From the NCBI GenBank assembly GCA_000783305.1, contig JROE01000003.1, positions 1 through 55,511 of the forward strand: 55,511 nt of DNA, in the 5' to 3' direction. Below the pieces are notes generated by a model. The model searched no databases. It was not told the origin of the DNA and worked only from the letters and a program-made list of their open reading frames with translations. Each line of letters begins with the position of its first letter. The first letter of the stretch is position 1. Of this stretch, positions 36,565-44,380 are shown piece after piece. This stretch comes from Sphingobacteriaceae bacterium DW12 (GTDB lineage: Bacteria > Bacteroidota > Bacteroidia > Sphingobacteriales > Sphingobacteriaceae). Position numbers and translations under genes: made by a program.

Positions 36565-37016
36565 ATGAAGAATTTTTAAATTTACTTATTTCGACCATCC
36601 TTATCATTACGAACGGATCATGTAATGAGAATGATGAAGTTCAATGTTTAGAGATTGCACTTCCGATGGTCGTTAATCTCAATTATGTGGACGAAAGTGG
36701 GGAAGATCTCCCCTTTGGTGATACACCTCTTTATCCTGCCGCACATCTTAAAATATACAAAACAGTAGGTGATAAAGAAGTGCCGATACCCTTTTCTATC
36801 AATAATGAGGATAGGCTTATTGTCCTAAATTTACATGAATACAAAAATGGCACTTTTTTCATAGCGCTAACACCTGATATTGTTGATAAAATAACCTGTA
36901 TCGGCGAAATTATCCCTGACGAGCCCTGCCAGAATTACAAAGTCGGCCATTTAAAACAGGGTGATCGCAATGTCCAATATGACGAACAGAAACAAGTCTG
37001 GAAGTTTATAAAATAA
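36565..37016 (+). pseudogene. Lipoprotein gene interrupted by a one-base shift in a T run
   Basis: The annotated-looking frame starts at ATG 36666 (116 aa), but the frame is open upstream. ATG 36565 reads MKNF and then hits TAA after five Ts (36573-36577). With one extra T the frame joins NLLISTILIITNGSC and continues through NENDEVQCLEIALP into the 116-aa reading, giving a normal lipoprotein precursor of about 150 aa. The gene is therefore either disrupted, phase-variable, or miscalled in the homopolymer. The mature part (DRLIVLNLHEYKNGTFFIAL) is not recognised. Confidence 0.65.
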
Positions 37017-37066
37017 GTAGCCTAGAGAATTGGGTATCGAGATGGGCGCGACATTTGAATCACCGT

Positions 37067-37096
37067 AAAAGGAAGAGCCCCGTCGCGGCTCGAGTG
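37067..37096. repeat. Dispersed palindromic element, copy A
   Basis: AAAAGGAAGAGCC-CCGTCGC-GGCTCGAGTG contains a GAGCC/GGCTC stem. A closely similar sequence in opposite orientation lies at 55361-55388. It is located just beyond the 3' end of the HxlR-type gene and may serve as its terminator or be a repetitive extragenic element. Confidence 0.5.
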
Positions 37097-37109
37097 ACAT
37101 CAAAAAACT

Positions 37110-37466
37110 CTATTTGCTTACATTCGCCTCTCCCCATTCATCCATCTGCACCAGTATCTCCTTGAGCGACCTTCCATGTTCCGTCAGTTCATATTCCACC
37201 TTTGGCGGCACCTGTTGATATACCATTCGATTGATAAGTCCGTCACTTTCCAACTCCTTCAATTTAGCAATCAACATTCGCTCAGAGATTCCCGTCAATC
37301 GTTTCCTTAATTCACTATATCTGAGCTTTTTCTCACTTAAGAGATAGGAAAGAATATTTATCTTCCATCTCCCGCCAATAATCGAAAGTGTAAATGCGAT
37401 ACCACATTTATTCTTCCAATAGATTTCATTCGTATTGTTAGTTGAATTTTCTTTTCTCATACCCAT
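37110..37466 (-). CDS. HxlR-family winged-helix regulator
   Basis: A protein of about 118 aa with the HxlR pattern: Cys in NKCGIAFTLSIIGGRWKINI, then LRYSELRKRLTGISERMLIA (recognition helix), KLKELESDGLINRMVYQQVP and KVEYELTEHGRSLKEIL of the wing. Members often respond to reactive aldehydes, quinones or oxidants, frequently through that Cys. It is divergent from the DoxX-like gene, which is its probable target. Starts at ATG 37466 or ATG 37460 are both possible; the ORF opens upstream only with TTG. Confidence 0.87.
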   Translation of the reverse strand: MGMRKENSTNNTNEIYWKNKCGIAFTLSIIGGRWKINILSYLLSEKKLRYSELRKRLTGISERMLIAKLKELESDGLINRMVYQQVPPKVEYELTEHGRSLKEILVQMDEWGEANVSK

Positions 37467-37485
37467 ACTTACTTTTCTGTCAGTA
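37466..37485. promoter_or_regulatory. Candidate HxlR operator
   Basis: TACTTAC-TTTTCT-GTCAGTA is an inverted repeat with one mismatch between 7-bp arms, placed at the start of the HxlR-type gene and 76 bp before the DoxX-like start. This is the normal place for an autoregulatory operator in this family. Confidence 0.45.
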
Positions 37486-37560
37486 CCATACAATTTTGTA
37501 TGTTCTATTATTTAAGCAAGTTAATAAAGATATTTGTACCCTCACCAAACGAATATCAAA

Positions 37561-37932
37561 ATGGAAACTGTAAAATCGATTGTTCACTGGCTAAGCTACG
37601 CCTACTACCTCTATGTCTTTGGATATGCCTCTCTGTTCAAAGTCTTTCAAAAATCATCCATGATGGAGAGCATGCAATCTCTGGGTTTTAATAAGCATTG
37701 GACCATCATCATCGGTGCAGGCGAACTCATAGGTGTCCTTCTGATTGTGATTGGCATTTTCAAGCCCGATTTAAAGAATCTAGGAATATTGCTGTTATTC
37801 CCCTTCGCCGTCGGTGCATTTACCGCCCATATGGCACATCAAGAGTATCATCACTTCTACGACTCTCTCTTGATGTGTATCCTGACGGTCATTTTATTAT
37901 CCACCGACAAGTACTTTAAAATAGTCCTTTAG
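37561..37932 (+). CDS. DoxX-family membrane protein
   Basis: A 123-aa integral membrane protein with four predicted helices (YAYYLYVFGYASLFKVF, HWTIIIGAGELIGVLLIVIG, NLGILLLFPFAVGAFTAHM, LLMCILTVILLST). The helix 2 Glu-Leu-Ile-Gly and the VFGYASLFKVFQ segment are typical of DoxX-like proteins, some of which affect redox homeostasis. ATG 37561 gives METVKS; the frame upstream opens only with TTG. It is divergent from the HxlR-type regulator. Confidence 0.85.
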   Translation: METVKSIVHWLSYAYYLYVFGYASLFKVFQKSSMMESMQSLGFNKHWTIIIGAGELIGVLLIVIGIFKPDLKNLGILLLFPFAVGAFTAHMAHQEYHHFYDSLLMCILTVILLSTDKYFKIVL

Positions 37933-38011
37933 CTCAGAAGTCTGAATTCCCTTCTTATACCAGTGTCTTTCCATAAGCTGTTGTTGCTTTAATCCTTGCA
38001 TTTTGTAAGTT

Positions 38012-38060
38012 CTTTAGTCCCGCTATTCATTACATTTAGATAATTGAATACGGGCTAAAG
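38012..38060. repeat. Imperfect inverted repeat after the DoxX-like gene
   Basis: CTTTAG-T-CCCG-C-TATTCA is mirrored by TGAATACGGGCTAAAG across a short AT-rich loop, with single-base bulges. It could be a weak terminator or a repeat; no T run follows. Confidence 0.35.
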
Positions 38061-38137
38061 TAACATATGGTGTATAGGTCCAATAGATTTGAAGCAAACT
38101 AAGGTCAGCCTATCTTTTGACCACCAGATTGGCAGCT

Positions 38138-38935
38138 CTATTGATATCTCGGTGTGCCACTCGATCCAGAGCCTGAGACTGAAATAATCTCACCGTCACG
38201 GATACGAATGAAAATACCCACAGTACTTTTCACACGCCTTCCACCCTGCAGCTCAGGTTGCCAAAGATCATTATCCTGTTGAAAGTGCCTTTTAACAAAT
38301 TCCGAAAATTTTGATGGCCGTCCTGACACCAATTCTACATTGCTTATATTCCCACGAGGATGCACCACCCCTCGAAACAAAAGCACAGAATCCTGTGGCA
38401 TAGACCAGCCCGTAACTTCGTAATTGCGATAAGATTTGACCAAGTCCTCCTTTAATTTCAGATCTCCTCCAATATAATGAGCTGCAAATTTCTCGCTAAA
38501 CAAGGATGACTCCTCTCCCTCAAGGGTGTACACGTCGACGTCATATATCAGCGAATCCTTTTTCAATCGGGCGGTAATTTCAGCATGTTTTGGCAATGTA
38601 GACACTGCTCCTAAATAGCCCGTCTGGATATTCGGGTACATTGGAAGATTGATTGTCGTATATGTAGTTTGTAAAACATACAGATCACCCTGAAACTTCA
38701 GATCATAATGCGTCTCTAGCTTATCCCCCTTGAGGCCTTCGTGATGTATGAAAACATCCGTGGGTACCCGATCGGTATACTTTACACTAACCGTTCGTAT
38801 CGTCGGATTTTCAGTAAAGAACAATGTATTAGAGCTATCACCAAAGCATACACTAAAGCTCGCATGACGGGTGGACTGAGCTTTCAAGGCTATCGCCAGA
38901 CCAAGCATAAGGGTTAAATGTATTATTTTTTTCAT
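38138..38935 (-). CDS. Secreted protein with TonB C-terminal-like domain
   Basis: A 265-aa exported protein (signal peptide ending near LKAQ). The middle part is beta-rich and unrecognised. The C-terminus, LLFRGVVHPRGNISNVELVS followed by FVKRHFQQDNDLWQPELQGG and STVGIFIRIRDGEI, has the spacing of the TonB C-terminal domain found in periplasmic Bacteroidota proteins, although no transmembrane anchor or proline-rich linker is present. It is therefore unlikely to be a working TonB and its role is unknown. It is monocistronic. Confidence 0.7.
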   Translation of the reverse strand: MKKIIHLTLMLGLAIALKAQSTRHASFSVCFGDSSNTLFFTENPTIRTVSVKYTDRVPTDVFIHHEGLKGDKLETHYDLKFQGDLYVLQTTYTTINLPMYPNIQTGYLGAVSTLPKHAEITARLKKDSLIYDVDVYTLEGEESSLFSEKFAAHYIGGDLKLKEDLVKSYRNYEVTGWSMPQDSVLLFRGVVHPRGNISNVELVSGRPSKFSEFVKRHFQQDNDLWQPELQGGRRVKSTVGIFIRIRDGEIISVSGSGSSGTPRYQ

Positions 38936-39010
38936 CCTGCTTTTTCAAGTTTAGTTAATACAATATTTTATGCCATGTATTGCTAGCAAACCGATCACTA
39001 CCCTCCTATG

Positions 39011-39136
39011 TCACTCCGTAGCTAAAGGCATGATTCTCCAACTATTAAATCTAATCAATATTGATGAGACTAAATCTGGTTTTATTAAATTATAACCTTC
39101 AGTTTTAAAATAATGATGCCTGTTGTTTAAAGCCAT
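39011..39136 (-). CDS. Possible small ORF or gene remnant upstream of the SIR2-like gene
   Basis: 41 codons from ATG 39136 to TGA on the minus strand: MALNNRHHYFKTEGYNLIK, then DLVSSILIRFNSWRIMPLATE. The composition is protein-like and the frame continues upstream for 19 further codons. It is divergent from the SIR2-like gene. Without homologs it could be a remnant or chance. Confidence 0.25.
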   Translation of the reverse strand: MALNNRHHYFKTEGYNLIKPDLVSSILIRFNSWRIMPLATE

Positions 39137-39183
39137 ATATTTCACTATGTTTATGATATCCCGAAGCTCGCAGATAGAAGAAT

Positions 39184-40059
39184 ATGAGTACATACACCTT
39201 ACTTGTTGGCAACGACATCAACAACATCTCGCCTGGAGTCAGTTGGGCAGAATTATTGGTCGCAATCAAAAACAAATACAATGTTCCTTTATTAGAGAAC
39301 GGTAACAAACCATTCCCCATGCTATATGAAGAGATATTCCTACATGCCATCAAAGATAGTGACATAAAGGAAAAAGAGCTGAAAATAGACATTGCCAACC
39401 ATCTATCCAGCATCTCGCAGAATGAGCTACATGGGGTGATCAGGCAATTGCCGATCCAACATATTATCACAACAAATTACGAATTCAGCTTGGAAGGTAG
39501 CGTCCCTTCGACCAACACCAGCTTGATCAGAGAGACTACCTACAGTGTCTTTCGTCAATACCAAATGGAGAATAAGACCTACTGGCACATCCACGGCGAC
39601 AGCAACGCCCCCCTATCCATCAATCTGGGATACGAGCATTATTGCGGCCAGCTACAACGGATGCGAGATTACGTAGTCAATGGTCCCGACTACACCTCTC
39701 CCACCATTCATAAAGCCTCCCTTATCAAAAGACTCAGCCAAGGAAAAAACCTCAATATCCAATCCTGGATCGATTTATTCTTCACCCATGATGTCCATAT
39801 TTTGGGACTGTCCTTGGACTTTGTGGAAATCGACCTTTGGTGGTTGCTCACCTACCGTGCGCGCAACAAATACTACAAAAAAAGCACTTTTATCAACAAT
39901 CGGCTATACTATTACATTTCTGCCAAATGGGCCGATAAATCGAAAGACAAACTGCAATTGTTACGAGCCAATGACGTAGAGGTCGTCATCATCAATGAAG
40001 CCAAAAAGCTCCAATATTATAAACAAGTATTAAATAGAATCACCACTCCCTATACGTAA
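39184..40059 (+). CDS. SIR2-like domain protein (putative NAD-cleaving enzyme)
   Basis: A 291-aa soluble protein resembling stand-alone SIR2-like proteins, several groups of which cleave NAD+ during anti-phage defence. Seen: LLVGNDINNIS at residues 6-16 (nucleotide-binding start), IITTNYE at 94-100 with the conserved Asn98, YWHIHGD at 133-139 with the candidate catalytic His, and the C-terminal HILGLSLDFVEIDLWWLL at 205-222. The usual GAGxS loop is replaced by GND. Neighbours are an unrelated GH5 lipoprotein gene and a TonB-C-like gene, so no partner (TIR, helicase, effector) is visible. A defence role is inference from the family. Confidence 0.75.
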   Translation: MSTYTLLVGNDINNISPGVSWAELLVAIKNKYNVPLLENGNKPFPMLYEEIFLHAIKDSDIKEKELKIDIANHLSSISQNELHGVIRQLPIQHIITTNYEFSLEGSVPSTNTSLIRETTYSVFRQYQMENKTYWHIHGDSNAPLSINLGYEHYCGQLQRMRDYVVNGPDYTSPTIHKASLIKRLSQGKNLNIQSWIDLFFTHDVHILGLSLDFVEIDLWWLLTYRARNKYYKKSTFINNRLYYYISAKWADKSKDKLQLLRANDVEVVIINEAKKLQYYKQVLNRITTPYT

Positions 40060-40293
40060 ACCTCTTTAAAACATATAACTACTTTTAGTATGTTAAGATT
40101 TCTCTATCATCTTGCCGTTTTATCGATGGGTTCAAGAAAGGCAAAATGTATCTGTCATCACTGCGAGCGTCAATAACGAATGGACCTTTACTCATCATAC
40201 CCCATATCCCACTCATTAAAATCGGGCGTTCGATCATTCATCCTAAATATGATCGATAAGCTCCTTAAGTTTGGATAGATAAAAACCCGAATT
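40060..40293. other. Intergenic region after the SIR2-like gene
   Basis: No gene. On the minus strand a 17-codon stretch starting MNDRTPDFNEWDMGYDE (40188-40241) has a protein-like composition and may be the tail of a lost gene; otherwise nothing was seen. Confidence 0.3.
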
Positions 40294-41355
40294 ATGAAAA
40301 ATTCAAAAATCATCCCAGTAATCGTCTGTATATTCCTGATAATAGTATTGGCAACCTGTAAAAAGAAAGATACCGCGCCAGACATCGACCATACGACAGG
40401 TCTGCATGTAAAAGATGGTCAATACCTAGCCGATAAATGCGGCAACAAGGTCGTATTGCGTGGGGTTAATATGGGCAATGTCTACGCCGTGGATTTCGGA
40501 ATGAAAGAATTAGAAGAAATTGAAAAGACAGGAGCCAACTCTGTCCGCATAGTGTTGGAGCAAAACTATAGGGATTGGAGCCGAGGCGGGGCTGTAACCG
40601 CCGTGACAGGCACCAAGATAGAGTCCCTCATCACCTCTTGCCTAGCCAAAGGAATGATTCCTGTTTTGGAGCTACACGACTTTACCGGTGCGGCCAATGT
40701 CGCTACCGATCTACCAAAAGCTACCCAGTGGTGGACCAAATCCGATATAAAATCAGTCTTGCTGAAATACCAGAAATCAATCATCGTCAACATCGCCAAT
40801 GAACCGGACAATGGATCGGCCTCAGATGCTACCTATCGCGATGCTAATCTAACAGCGATAAAAGCTTTACGGACTGCCGGCTACACCTGTCCTATCATGA
40901 TCGATGCGCCCAATTGGGGAAAAGATCATGTATTCTTTTTGTATGAAGGCAAAGCATTGATGGAGGCAGATCCTTTGCACAATCTTCTTTTTAGTGTACA
41001 CGCCTACTGGCCTACAAATGGGGCCTTTGGCAATTACTCCGACACCAATATCATAGACAATCTAAAAGCGCTTAAATCATCCGGTTTACCCATCGTCTTG
41101 GGCGAACTGGCCGCCGCAGACATTCAGAACGGCATCGCTTACCCGATCAACTATAGCCTGCTCATGAAGCTGTGTCAAGAAAATGGATTTGGCTATCTAG
41201 CCTGGTGGTGGGGTTTCTACAATAACCCGGGCGCCAACAATCAATTGAGCATGACAAATGATGGTTTGTACACCGGCTTGCATGGTGCAGGATTTATCAT
41301 TGCCTATGACGATTTAAATTCTATTCTCGACACCTCAAAAAAGATTTGTCAGTAA
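40294..41355 (+). CDS. GH5-family glycoside hydrolase lipoprotein
   Basis: A 353-aa lipoprotein (lipobox VLATC) with a GH5 (clan A) TIM barrel, probably acting on beta-mannan or beta-glucan. Barrel markers: VVLRGVNMGNVYAVDF, GANSVRIVLEQNYRDW, IVNIANEPDNGSA with acid/base Glu170, SVHAYWPTNGAFG with the family His-x-Tyr, IVLGELAAADIQN with nucleophile Glu271, and YLAWWWGFYNNPG. It is a single gene without SusC/D neighbours, so it may serve a distant locus. Endo-mannanase versus cellulase cannot be decided by eye. Confidence 0.85.
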   Translation: MKNSKIIPVIVCIFLIIVLATCKKKDTAPDIDHTTGLHVKDGQYLADKCGNKVVLRGVNMGNVYAVDFGMKELEEIEKTGANSVRIVLEQNYRDWSRGGAVTAVTGTKIESLITSCLAKGMIPVLELHDFTGAANVATDLPKATQWWTKSDIKSVLLKYQKSIIVNIANEPDNGSASDATYRDANLTAIKALRTAGYTCPIMIDAPNWGKDHVFFLYEGKALMEADPLHNLLFSVHAYWPTNGAFGNYSDTNIIDNLKALKSSGLPIVLGELAAADIQNGIAYPINYSLLMKLCQENGFGYLAWWWGFYNNPGANNQLSMTNDGLYTGLHGAGFIIAYDDLNSILDTSKKICQ

Positions 41356-41470
41356 GCCATAAGTACGTATAGCAATAGTATGTTACTCACATACTATCGC
41401 TATCCCCCCATCAACGGACTTGCACACAACACAGCTAGCCCGTTCGACACACCGAGCTCAGATTCAACGC

Positions 41471-41728
41471 CTATTTACGTTCTCGAAAGAGCAAATAACA
41501 GGTCAACAAAGTGATATTGATAAGAATGGAAAAGGCATTGGAGAGGATAATGGGCCATTCTTCCCGAATGAAGCCATACACCACCCACATGGATACTCCG
41601 AGCAATAAAATGCTAATCATGGCTGGAGAAAGGTTTTCTACATCCTTTTCCTTGATTACTTTAATGAGCTGTGGGACCATCGAAATAGAGGTCAATATTC
41701 CAGCTACGATCCCAATGATGATTTCCAT
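41471..41728 (-). CDS. SemiSWEET sugar transporter
   Basis: An 85-aa protein with three transmembrane helices forming one PQ-loop half-transporter; it would dimerise to move sugar across the inner membrane. Seen: GIVAGILTSISMVPQLIKVI with the Pro-Gln pair, KEKDVENLSPAMISILLLGV, SMWVVYGFIREEWPIILSNA with the conserved Trp and Asn, and a third helix NITLLTCYLLF. ATG 41728 gives the usual SemiSWEET length; the frame upstream encodes no plausible extension. Confidence 0.85.
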   Translation of the reverse strand: MEIIIGIVAGILTSISMVPQLIKVIKEKDVENLSPAMISILLLGVSMWVVYGFIREEWPIILSNAFSILINITLLTCYLLFRERK

Positions 41729-41872
41729 ACGCTTGAGGTTATATGCCCACACCGCAGCAGCAGAGTGAGTGTCCTTCTGTATATGGAGAACCGCCAGACA
41801 TTCCAAAAGTTTAAAAATATCGGAATGTTTTTATTCTCATACTCTTTTCCAAAGTCCCAAGTAGTAATAACA

Positions 41873-41899
41873 ACGCGCTACCGCCATCCAGTAGCGCGT
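41873..41899 (-). terminator. Terminator inside the left 91-bp repeat
   Basis: Perfect 9-bp stem ACGCGCTAC (41873-41881) and complement (41891-41899). On the minus strand it is followed by TGTTATTACTAC, a degraded T run compared with the right-hand copy at 55062-55096. Confidence 0.6.
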
Positions 41900-41964
41900 G
41901 CTGTTTGTGGGCTATCGCTTATGTTTGCGTGGCAGTAGCTGGGATATACCGTAGCTCACCAAGG
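41874..41964. repeat. 91-bp direct repeat, left copy (remnant of the 54-aa gene)
   Basis: Compared by eye with 55071-55161, 84 of 91 bases match in the same orientation. On the minus strand it encodes LVSYGISQLLPRKHKR and TAG (41912-41914), the exact tail of the 54-aa protein at the right end of the window, followed by the same terminator. Upstream in that frame there is no start, only a stop 21 bp before the homology begins, so this copy is a truncated pseudogene. Confidence 0.85.
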
Positions 41965-41979
41965 CATCGATAGCTTCCC

Positions 41980-42115
41980 CTACCTATTCATATAGGTCTT
42001 AAACTGCAGCTTCTCTAAGTCGATTCTAAATTTCCGCTGCTGTCCGGCCGTCAAGTTTTCCACAGGCAATCTGTGCTCGCCCAATTCTATTCCAGCTTCA
42101 CGCATATAAGCCTTC
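41980..42115 (-). pseudogene. Gene remnant next to the left 91-bp repeat
   Basis: A minus-strand frame reads KAYMREAGIELGEHRLP, VENLTAGQQRKFRIDLEKLQ and ends FKTYMNR before TAG at 41980-41982. It looks like a real C-terminus. Upstream the same frame becomes implausible where it overlaps the plus-strand 36-codon ORF, so the 5' part appears to be lost or fused. The boundary on the right is approximate. Confidence 0.4.
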
Positions 42116-42154
42116 CCGGTACCACTACCATATTTAGCAAGGAAACCAATAACA

Positions 42155-42265
42155 ATGAAAACGAACATCAAAATAACAACACATTCCCTATTCCTCGGTG
42201 CAGCAGTATTGGGACTTGCAATGGGTACCAGTGCCTTCACCAACAGTGTGACGGAATGTCCTTAA
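42155..42265 (+). CDS. Short ORF with signal-peptide-like sequence
   Basis: 36 codons from ATG 42155: MKTNIKITTHSLFLGAAVLG and LAMGTSAFTNSVTECP. It resembles the exported N-terminus of the small secreted proteins common in Sphingobacteriales (Met-Lys start, hydrophobic core, Ala/Thr-rich cleavage site), but ends soon after the predicted cleavage site. It is either a tiny secreted peptide or the truncated 5' end of a longer gene. Confidence 0.35.
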   Translation: MKTNIKITTHSLFLGAAVLGLAMGTSAFTNSVTECP

Positions 42266-42309
42266 AAAACAGTTAGATTTGTAGCAGTTTTTTTTCAAAA
42301 ACAAATTAC

Positions 42310-42708
42310 TCAGTTCTTTACAGTAGCCTGCACAATTTGGAACGTGTCGGTACATTGGTTGAATTCGGTTATCTTTCCGTCTTTTAGTATATATTCTACG
42401 ATAAAAGCAGCTTTGAATGTCTTTTGGGAAATCTTATGTACCCCTGAATAATATCCTTTTACAAAAACAGTATTCCCACTTGCGAAAAAAACTTCGGCGC
42501 ATGAGTACCAATCAGCCCATTGGGAGCGCAACCCTGTAAACACAAATCCTAGAACCTCCGTTATTCCGACAAACTTCCCGCCCTCTGGAAAACCATCCAT
42601 CTGGTTCCAATGTATATCCTCAGACAAAAGTTCCGACACTTTGCTGTCATTTCTCTCCTTAAAGAATCTGTAGAGATTCTTTACAATTTCTATATTATTT
42701 TCTTCCAT
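42310..42708 (-). CDS. SnoaL/NTF2-like domain protein
   Basis: A 132-aa protein with the cone-shaped NTF2-like fold suggested by NNIEIVKNLYRFFKERNDSK, LSEDIHWNQMDGFPEGGKF, VFFASGNTVFVKGYYSGVHK and the C-terminal AAFIVEYILKDGKITEFNQC. SnoaL-like members include small isomerases, hydrolases and binding proteins; the activity here is unknown. ATG 42708 is used; the frame extends 30 codons further only with a TTG start and a non-homologous-looking segment. Confidence 0.75.
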   Translation of the reverse strand: MEENNIEIVKNLYRFFKERNDSKVSELLSEDIHWNQMDGFPEGGKFVGITEVLGFVFTGLRSQWADWYSCAEVFFASGNTVFVKGYYSGVHKISQKTFKAAFIVEYILKDGKITEFNQCTDTFQIVQATVKN

Positions 42709-42835
42709 TAAAGAGTTCACTTTAGGTTCGATATTCAAGTAGCTATACAGTGACGAATAATCTTCGGGGCAGCAAGTGCGAGGATATTGCGCTTCCAACC
42801 CTATGATTAAAAAAATTACCGCTTACTCATGCATG

Positions 42836-44161
42836 TCATATCTTGATGAATTCCACCCTTCTATTCTGGGCCCGTCCAGATGCAGTGCTATTTTCAGAGA
42901 CAGGCTCCATCTCTCCCTTTCCTGCGGTCCTCAACCGCTCTTTACTGACGCCCGCATTGACCAGCCAATCCTTTACCGCCTCTGCACGTCTGGTACTGAG
43001 CGATAGATTGCTTCCTTCATCCCCAATCCCATCAGTATGTCCCACAACGCTCAGACTGATTGCCGGATCTTGCTCCAGTACAGAAGCTATCGACCGCAAC
43101 ACCCCTGCTGATTCGGGCTTTATGGAAGCCGAGGCTGTTTCGAAAAGGATACCCGTCGTAGCAAACCGCCCCTCCTCAAGAAGTCTGCGTCGGGTGTCCA
43201 CAACACCTTTTGCAATTTTGATATTTCCTATAAATACTCCAATCTGGTCATCTTTATAGGGACTGCTGCCCAAACGGAAGAAAAGCTGGTTCAGGGTTCC
43301 TTCCTTTGCTATTCCTTTGGGCACATCGAACAATTTTTCTCCGTCGACCCAAATCCGCAATCGCTCCTTTTGGCCTTGAATCGCTACATGAACGGGGCGC
43401 CCGTACCAGCCCTTCACTATCGTGTTCCTGTCGGGAGCGCTATGGAAATGACGAACGTATCCGGTATAGCTTTCTAGGTTGATATTCCCTGCGTCTGAGA
43501 GTGGAGAAACTTCCATATAGAACGACTTGTCCCCCTTGGGATCGATTAGCAGCTTATTGGAACTTGAAGACTCTTTTCCCGATGCCAAGAGTCCGAACTG
43601 CAACGATGGAGGTAGCCAACCCTTAAAATCGATATCCATGACAAGGTCGAATTCAGCTGTGAAGTCATTTCCCAGCAGTTTGTCGTTGTCCGTCAGCGAA
43701 ACGCTGTTCTGGGCAAGCCGCAGCCATTTGCCCGGAATATCTTCTAAAGACACAATGACCGAGCTCCTGCTGCTGTTCCATCCGGTAGGCAGCTCGCCTA
43801 TAACTTCCGTAGAGAAATCGTTCGCATAGAGCACTGTATCCCCCGGAACAAAGTCGTACCTGCTAAAAGAGCCTATAGACTTCCTTGGGTTCTTTCCGTT
43901 TTCATTTTTCATTGTCCCAGGTTCATCCGTGTCCTCTATTTCATTTTTAGGATTGCCTTTCTCCGCCGATTCTATTACTTTATCCATACCCTTGTTTACT
44001 GCCCTATCGGTCTGTTCGAGTACTTTTTGGGTAGTCACATTCTCTACCTTACCTTTGATTTTTTTTAATATGGACTGGGCACTGGCCTCCATCGGCATGT
44101 TAGCAAGCATACTTATCCATGCAACTGATACGACTAGTCCTTTAAACATTGAATTTTTCAT
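42836..44161 (-). CDS. OmpA-family protein with jelly-roll (LamG-like) middle domain
   Basis: A 441-aa exported protein (signal peptide ending MEASAQ). A helical charged segment follows (KIKGKVENVTTQKVLEQTDR), then a beta-sandwich at about 105-315 resembling concanavalin-like domains (DTVLYANDFSTEVIGELPTG, GNDFTAEFDLVMDIDF, RLRIWVDGEKLFDVP). The C-terminal OmpA domain contains VVGHTDGIGDEGSNLSLSTR and GRAQNRRVEFIKI with the peptidoglycan-binding Asp and Arg. It probably links a surface structure or ligand to the cell wall. ATG 44161 gives MKNSMFKG; the 20-residue extension has no signal character. Confidence 0.85.
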   Translation of the reverse strand: MKNSMFKGLVVSVAWISMLANMPMEASAQSILKKIKGKVENVTTQKVLEQTDRAVNKGMDKVIESAEKGNPKNEIEDTDEPGTMKNENGKNPRKSIGSFSRYDFVPGDTVLYANDFSTEVIGELPTGWNSSRSSVIVSLEDIPGKWLRLAQNSVSLTDNDKLLGNDFTAEFDLVMDIDFKGWLPPSLQFGLLASGKESSSSNKLLIDPKGDKSFYMEVSPLSDAGNINLESYTGYVRHFHSAPDRNTIVKGWYGRPVHVAIQGQKERLRIWVDGEKLFDVPKGIAKEGTLNQLFFRLGSSPYKDDQIGVFIGNIKIAKGVVDTRRRLLEEGRFATTGILFETASASIKPESAGVLRSIASVLEQDPAISLSVVGHTDGIGDEGSNLSLSTRRAEAVKDWLVNAGVSKERLRTAGKGEMEPVSENSTASGRAQNRRVEFIKI

Positions 44162-44380
44162 ATGTGTATAATTTGATTTTAAATTGTCGTCCGCCCGCAG
44201 GCGGATCCAAATTCTATTCATTGATGCCTGTGCGGTCCATACAACATGGATATTTCATATGATTATAGATATTCAGAGTTTGTACCGGACAAAAATAGGA
44301 TGGACCTAAATGGGGAAATTATCTTTTCGACCAACGGTCCATCTCTCCCGATGGAAGTACAGATAGGCCGACTAGCATGT

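Noticed and set aside
37067..37096. CRISPR or attachment site
   Set aside because: Only two distant copies in opposite orientation and no spacers, integrase or tRNA nearby.
38138..38935. True TonB energy transducer
   Set aside because: It has a cleavable signal peptide and lacks the membrane anchor and proline-rich linker; only the C-terminal domain is TonB-like.
41729..41806. 26-residue extension of the SemiSWEET protein
   Set aside because: SemiSWEETs are about 85-90 aa; the extension is hydrophilic and not like the family.
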